Assembly (NCBI GenBank): GCA_964477295.1
Contig: CAYZEZ010000211.1
Span: forward strand, 1 to 8,641
Reading direction: 5' to 3'
DNA: 8,641 nucleotides
Source of the DNA: CAYZEZ01 sp964477295
GTDB lineage: Bacteria; Bacteroidota; Bacteroidia; Bacteroidales; SM23-62
Made by a program: the position numbers and the translations under genes. Below, piece after piece: positions 5,411 through 8,641 of this stretch (position 1 is its first letter; each line of letters opens with the position of its first letter). The notes beneath the pieces are model-generated. The model ran no database searches and was not told the origin of the DNA. It saw nothing but the letters and a program-made list of their open reading frames with translations.

Positions 5411-6508
5411 ATGTCATTTTCGCAAGAGCAGGTATTAGGGGCGCTGAGAAGGGTTAAACATCCGGGGAAAGGACAGGATGTAGTTACCCTGAATATGATC
5501 AGCAATATTAAGATCGATGGAGATGAGATAAGCTTTGACCTTATCTTTGAAAGATCCAATGATCCGGTAATCAATTCAGTTAGAAAAGCTTGTGTTAAAG
5601 CGATAAAAGCTGTTCTTGGTAAACCGGCTAAGATAGAAGGTAATATACATGTAATGGCAAAGGAAATGGTTGAGAAAGAACCGGTTCTTCCGGGAGTAAA
5701 AAATATTATTGCCATTGCATCAGGAAAGGGAGGGGTTGGAAAATCAACCGTTGCGGCAAATCTGGCCGTTTCATTTTCTCTTAAAGGATTTAAAACGGGC
5801 CTGATAGATGCTGATATATTTGGACCGTCTATTCCCAAGATGCTTAATGTTGAAGCTAAAAACCCTTCGGTAATTGAAAAGGATGGGAAAGATATAATTG
5901 TTCCTGTTGAAAGTTTTGGGGTCAAACTGTTATCAATAGGTTTTTTTATTAAGCCGGATGATCCTGTAGTCTGGCGTGGCCCACTGGCAACAAATGCTCT
6001 GAGACAATTTATAAGCCAGACAGAATGGGGTGAGCTCGACTACCTGTTTATTGATCTTCCTCCGGGGACAAGCGACATTCATTTAACTATTGTGCAGGAA
6101 TTAGCTCTTACAGGTGCGGTTATTGTTTCGACCCCGCAGAAAATAGCCCTTGCAGATGCGATTAAAGGTATAAATATGTTCCGAAGCGATCATATTGATG
6201 TTCCGATGCTGGGATTGGTTGAGAATATGGCCTGGTTTACACCGGCAGAACTGCCGGATAACAGGTACTATATTTTTGGGAAAGATGGATGTACTGAACT
6301 GGCCCGGGAATTGAAAATCCCTCTGCTTGGACAGATTCCAATCGTTCAGAGTATATGTGAGGACGGAGATGCCGGAAAACCTTCGGTGCTGGATCAGGGA
6401 TCAGTAGTTGGGAAAGCATTTATGTCACTGGCAGATCAGGTAGTAATAGAAACAGACAGACGGAACAAAGAACTTCCACCCACCAGGAAAGTTGAAATTA
6501 CGAAATAA
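5411..6508 (+). CDS. apbC: Mrp/ApbC-family iron-sulfur cluster carrier ATPase
   Basis: Mrp/ApbC (Nbp35-like) P-loop ATPases bind and transfer Fe-S clusters in the cytoplasm. The 365-residue protein has an N-terminal MIP18/DUF59-type domain (about 1-85; ALRRVKHPGKGQDVVTLNMI near the start). The deviant Walker A is GKGGVGKST (105-113), followed by DADIFGPSIP (133-142) and the Walker B/switch DLPPGTSD (215-222). The usual C-terminal CxxC pair that bridges the [4Fe-4S] cluster between subunits is absent: the segment reads NMAWFTPAELP (272-282). The remaining cysteines are C61, C294 and C316, none in CxxC spacing. I recall FTPAELP as common in Bacteroidota Mrp, so this looks like a lineage trait rather than decay. 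nifU follows 20 bp downstream, supporting an Fe-S role. The ATG at 5411 gives a full-length DUF59 domain. Confidence 0.92.
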   Translation: MSFSQEQVLGALRRVKHPGKGQDVVTLNMISNIKIDGDEISFDLIFERSNDPVINSVRKACVKAIKAVLGKPAKIEGNIHVMAKEMVEKEPVLPGVKNIIAIASGKGGVGKSTVAANLAVSFSLKGFKTGLIDADIFGPSIPKMLNVEAKNPSVIEKDGKDIIVPVESFGVKLLSIGFFIKPDDPVVWRGPLATNALRQFISQTEWGELDYLFIDLPPGTSDIHLTIVQELALTGAVIVSTPQKIALADAIKGINMFRSDHIDVPMLGLVENMAWFTPAELPDNRYYIFGKDGCTELARELKIPLLGQIPIVQSICEDGDAGKPSVLDQGSVVGKAFMSLADQVVIETDRRNKELPPTRKVEITK

Positions 6509-6528
6509 TAATACATAATAATGCTATC

Positions 6529-6777
6529 ATGAGTGAAGAAGAAAGAACAGATATGTATAGCAGGGTCAATGATGTACTGGCTAAGATTCGTCCATATCTC
6601 GAAGCTGATGGCGGAGATATTTCACTTATCGAGGTTACTGATGATCTTGTAATTAAAGTAAGACTGCACGGGGCATGTGATGGATGTCCTTTTAGCTTTC
6701 AAACCCTGAAAGCTGGAGTTGAACAAGCACTGAAGAAAGAGATCCCGGACATACAGGAAGTGATTGCAGTAAACTGA
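6529..6777 (+). CDS. NifU C-terminal-domain Fe-S scaffold protein (Nfu-type)
   Basis: The 82-residue protein is a stand-alone NifU C-terminal (Nfu) domain. Such proteins bind a [4Fe-4S] cluster at a CxxC shared between two subunits and pass it to client proteins. The motif is GACDGCPFS, with C50 and C53. RPYLEADGGDISLIEV (21-36) is the typical family opening, and the HGAC strand leads into the cluster site. There is no IscU-like or A-type domain. It lies 20 bp after the Mrp gene, so the two are probably co-transcribed and may exchange clusters; this may offset the missing CxxC in Mrp, though that is inference. The ATG at 6529 gives a normal length. Confidence 0.93.
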   Translation: MSEEERTDMYSRVNDVLAKIRPYLEADGGDISLIEVTDDLVIKVRLHGACDGCPFSFQTLKAGVEQALKKEIPDIQEVIAVN

Positions 6778-6963
6778 AACCTGCAATGAAACGCTGCAAA
6801 TCCGGTCAGGATTAGAAAGTACCTATCGGAAATGCTGTCTTGAGATCTTATTTATCTTAATTTCGAACAATCCTGCTTTCTAAAAAATCAATTAATTTTT
6901 GGATGTTGTAAAATATGTTTTACAAAAAATAGTTTATTGTAATAAATTACCGTTAACAAGCCT
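6778..6963 (+). other. Non-coding AT-rich spacer between nifU and the SprE/PorW gene
   Basis: No coding frame is supported in this 186-bp gap, the second largest in the window. It holds an inverted repeat (6906-6925) and two crossed short complementarities (CAGGATT 6807-6813 with AATCCTG 6869-6875; TAGAAAG 6813-6819 with CTTTCTA 6876-6882). There is no clear intrinsic terminator for mrp-nifU. AT content rises sharply after about 6880, as expected of a promoter region. Confidence 0.5.
6906..6925 (+). promoter_or_regulatory. Operator-like perfect inverted repeat upstream of the SprE/PorW gene
   Basis: TTGTAAAA (6906-6913) and TTTTACAA (6918-6925) are exact inverted copies separated by TATG. 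The repeat ends 38 bp before the TTG start codon at 6964. The left arm begins with TTG, and 21 bp after that trinucleotide is TAGTTTAT (6930-6937), a partial -7 match. The palindrome would then cover the -33 region, where a repressor or activator site is plausible. The stem is too AT-rich and lacks a T-tract on the plus strand, so it is not a good terminator. Confidence 0.45.
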
Positions 6964-8641
6964 TTGGGTCGGAGATCAGCAACATACAGCGTTTTAATAC
7001 TGGTATTTGGTTTTATCATTTCAGGCTGCTCTACTGAAAAGAATACCATGGTGACAAGATCGTTTCACAACATCACCTCACATTATAATATATTTTTTAA
7101 CGGTTCAGAGAGTTATAAGAAGGGATTAAAACGGGCAGAAGACTCTTATGAGGATGACTATACAAGATTATTGCCCATTTTCAAATACAATGATGAAAAT
7201 ATTGCCCAGAGCATTGCAGGTGATATGGAGAGGACAATCATAAAAGCCACTAAAGTTGTTACCCTGCATTCTATTACAGTTAAACCCGAATATAAAAATG
7301 GTCCTCAAACAGAAAAGCAAAAAGCATTCTATGCCAAAACAGAGTATAATAAATGGGTTCCGGTAAATTACCTGGTCATGGGCAAAGCCTACCTGGCAAG
7401 GCAGGATTATATGCTTTCTATCCAGACATTTAAGTTTATTCTTACCGAATATCCGGAGGAAGAAATCGTATACAAAGCCCAAATCTGGCTGGCCAGGGCA
7501 TACAATGAGACTGGTGAGTATAAAGAATCAGAAAGAATATTGAATTTGCTTGACGGGAATGAGTTAGTTTCGGAGAAGTTATATCCCGACCTTTATTCAA
7601 CTATTGCTGATTTAAGGATGAAGGAGGAGAATTTTACCGGGGCTATTCAACCCCTTGAGAAAGCGCTGGAATATGTCAAAAAGAAAAATACAAAGATCAG
7701 GTATCATTTTATACTCGGTCAGCTAAACCAGCAGGAAGGGTTCTTTGAGCAGGCATCGTATCACTACAGGCAGGTAATTAAAATGAATCCGCCTTATACC
7801 ATGAGCTTTAATGCAAGAATAAACCGGGCGAGCGTCTATGTTGCGGGAGCAGATAAAAGCAAAGATATTAAGAGCGAACTGAAAAAAATGCTTAAAGAAG
7901 CGAAAAATAAGGAATATAAGGACCAGATCTATTATGCCCTTGGAGATATCCATTGGAAAGAAGGGGCCACGGACCAGGCTATTGATTATTATGCACTGTC
8001 ATCTGCTGTAAGTGTATCAAATCCGCAACAGAAGACCAAATCATGCCTTACTCTTGCCGATATCTATTACGCCCGGCAGAATTATGAGTTTGCCGAACTA
8101 TATTATGATAGTGCTTCCATAAATCTGCCTGGTGATTACCCTGATTATGAATCAATCATATCTAAATTAAACAGTCTTTCAGAATTGGTTCAAAACCTTA
8201 TGGTCGTTCAATTTGAAGACAGTGTCCAACGCCTGGCAGCCATGGATGAAAATGAGCGGCTGATGATCATCGACAGTATTATAGCACAGGTCAGGGAAGC
8301 TGAACGGTTGGCTCAGGAAGCCGAAATGCAGGCAATGCAGGATAATCAATATAACAGAATGGCCCTGAGCCAGTCAAGCTCAGCTTCACAGGGGAATAAG
8401 GTGGAAGGAAAGTGGTATTTTTACAATGATGCTGCCAAATCTTTCGGCCAGCCGGAATTCAAGATGAAATGGGGTAATCGAAAACTTGAAGATAACTGGA
8501 GAAGAAGCAATAAACGTGAGATCTCATTTGAAACCTTGGCATCGGATTCCACTGAAACTGGCCAGTCACTTGATTCATCCATGCAGGTTTTCAGCAATAA
8601 ATCAAGGGAATTTTATTTACAAAATGTTCCTCTGACGGATT
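6964..8641 (+). CDS. SprE/PorW-type TPR lipoprotein of the type IX secretion/gliding system (3' end outside window)
   Basis: At least 559 codons are open to the right edge. The first codon is TTG: in-frame stops at 6940-6945 leave no room for an upstream ATG, and the first in-frame ATG (7048) would remove the signal peptide. From TTG the product begins MGRRSATYSVLILVFGFIISGC, with basic residues, a hydrophobic core and a lipobox ending at C22. Helical TPR-like units follow at roughly 135-165, 169-198, 207-240, 245-276, 321-350 and 358-388, and a charged coiled-coil at about 427-462. GKWYFYN (482-488) and KWGNRKLEDNWRRSNK (502-517) then match what I recall of SprE/PorW, TPR lipoproteins needed for T9SS protein secretion. 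It is probably anchored in the outer membrane, facing the periplasm. Its 186-bp upstream gap and palindrome suggest its own promoter. Family assignment is good; the exact orthologue name is less sure. Confidence 0.83.
   Translation, partial: MGRRSATYSVLILVFGFIISGCSTEKNTMVTRSFHNITSHYNIFFNGSESYKKGLKRAEDSYEDDYTRLLPIFKYNDENIAQSIAGDMERTIIKATKVVTLHSITVKPEYKNGPQTEKQKAFYAKTEYNKWVPVNYLVMGKAYLARQDYMLSIQTFKFILTEYPEEEIVYKAQIWLARAYNETGEYKESERILNLLDGNELVSEKLYPDLYSTIADLRMKEENFTGAIQPLEKALEYVKKKNTKIRYHFILGQLNQQEGFFEQASYHYRQVIKMNPPYTMSFNARINRASVYVAGADKSKDIKSELKKMLKEAKNKEYKDQIYYALGDIHWKEGATDQAIDYYALSSAVSVSNPQQKTKSCLTLADIYYARQNYEFAELYYDSASINLPGDYPDYESIISKLNSLSELVQNLMVVQFEDSVQRLAAMDENERLMIIDSIIAQVREAERLAQEAEMQAMQDNQYNRMALSQSSSASQGNKVEGKWYFYNDAAKSFGQPEFKMKWGNRKLEDNWRRSNKREISFETLASDSTETGQSLDSSMQVFSNKSREFYLQNVPLTD

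Noticed and set aside
5383..5925. A 180-codon minus-strand open frame opposite mrp
   Set aside because: It is antisense to the well-supported Mrp DUF59 and P-loop region; its hydrophobic, proline-rich translation is what complementary reading of such a gene gives.
4965..5947. Runs of seven T in the ATL gene (4965-4971) and in mrp (5941-5947) as possible phase-variation tracts
   Set aside because: Seven bases is short for phase variation and both encode in-frame F-F residues or an F-F-I stretch fitting the families; AT-rich codon use is enough to explain them.
7168..7953. Minus-strand open frames at 7168-7482 and 7723-7953, rich in F, I and C, resembling small membrane proteins
   Set aside because: Both lie antisense to the uninterrupted SprE/PorW-like frame with lipobox and TPR units. 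Lysine- and glutamate-rich helices read backwards give F- and L-rich sequence.

Overview
The window looks like a chromosomal segment from a member of the Bacteroidota (Bacteroidetes). The evidence is a gldH-type lipoprotein, a SprE/PorW-type TPR lipoprotein, a RicT/PSP1 protein next to a DNA polymerase III delta-prime gene, an Mrp ATPase of the FTPAELP type, Bacteroidetes-like -7 boxes (TAnnTTTG), and no convincing Shine-Dalgarno sequences. GldH and SprE/PorW point to a lineage with a type IX secretion system (T9SS) and perhaps gliding. The genus cannot be told from this sequence.

Layout. A perfect hairpin (1-31) closes the minus-strand pgk gene (56-1246). A 212-bp divergent intergenic region (1247-1458) holds -7-like boxes on both strands and a purine-rich quasi-repeat. 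Everything after it is on the plus strand. First comes a tight block: holB-like (1459-2583), ricT/PSP1 (2628-3755), gldH (3762-4232), trmB with a GTG start (4257-4955) and an alkyltransferase-like gene overlapping trmB by 32 bp (4924-5283). A 127-bp spacer with a -7-like box and a 4 x 7-bp tandem repeat (5325-5352) follows. Then come an Mrp/ApbC iron-sulfur carrier ATPase (5411-6508) and a NifU C-terminal-domain scaffold (6529-6777) 20 bp apart. After a 186-bp AT-rich spacer with a perfect 8+8 inverted repeat, a large TPR lipoprotein gene of the SprE/PorW type begins at a TTG codon (6964) and runs off the right edge. No gene-free stretch exceeds 300 bp.

How the genes fit together. Most are housekeeping: glycolysis (pgk), replication clamp loading (holB), tRNA m7G46 modification (trmB), alkyl-lesion recognition (ATL) and Fe-S cluster assembly or transfer (mrp, nifU). 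RicT is cysteine-rich, and its Bacillus relative takes part in an Fe-S-containing complex. Two lipoproteins tied to the T9SS/gliding machinery (gldH, sprE/porW) sit in the same run.

Novelty. I see no mobile element, CRISPR array, toxin-antitoxin pair, phage gene or RNA gene. The region reads as an ordinary core-genome neighbourhood. The points worth a second look are the cysteine-less MGMT homologue, the CxxC-less Mrp, the GTGATCR tandem repeat, the operator-like palindrome ahead of the SprE/PorW gene, and that gene's non-ATG start.
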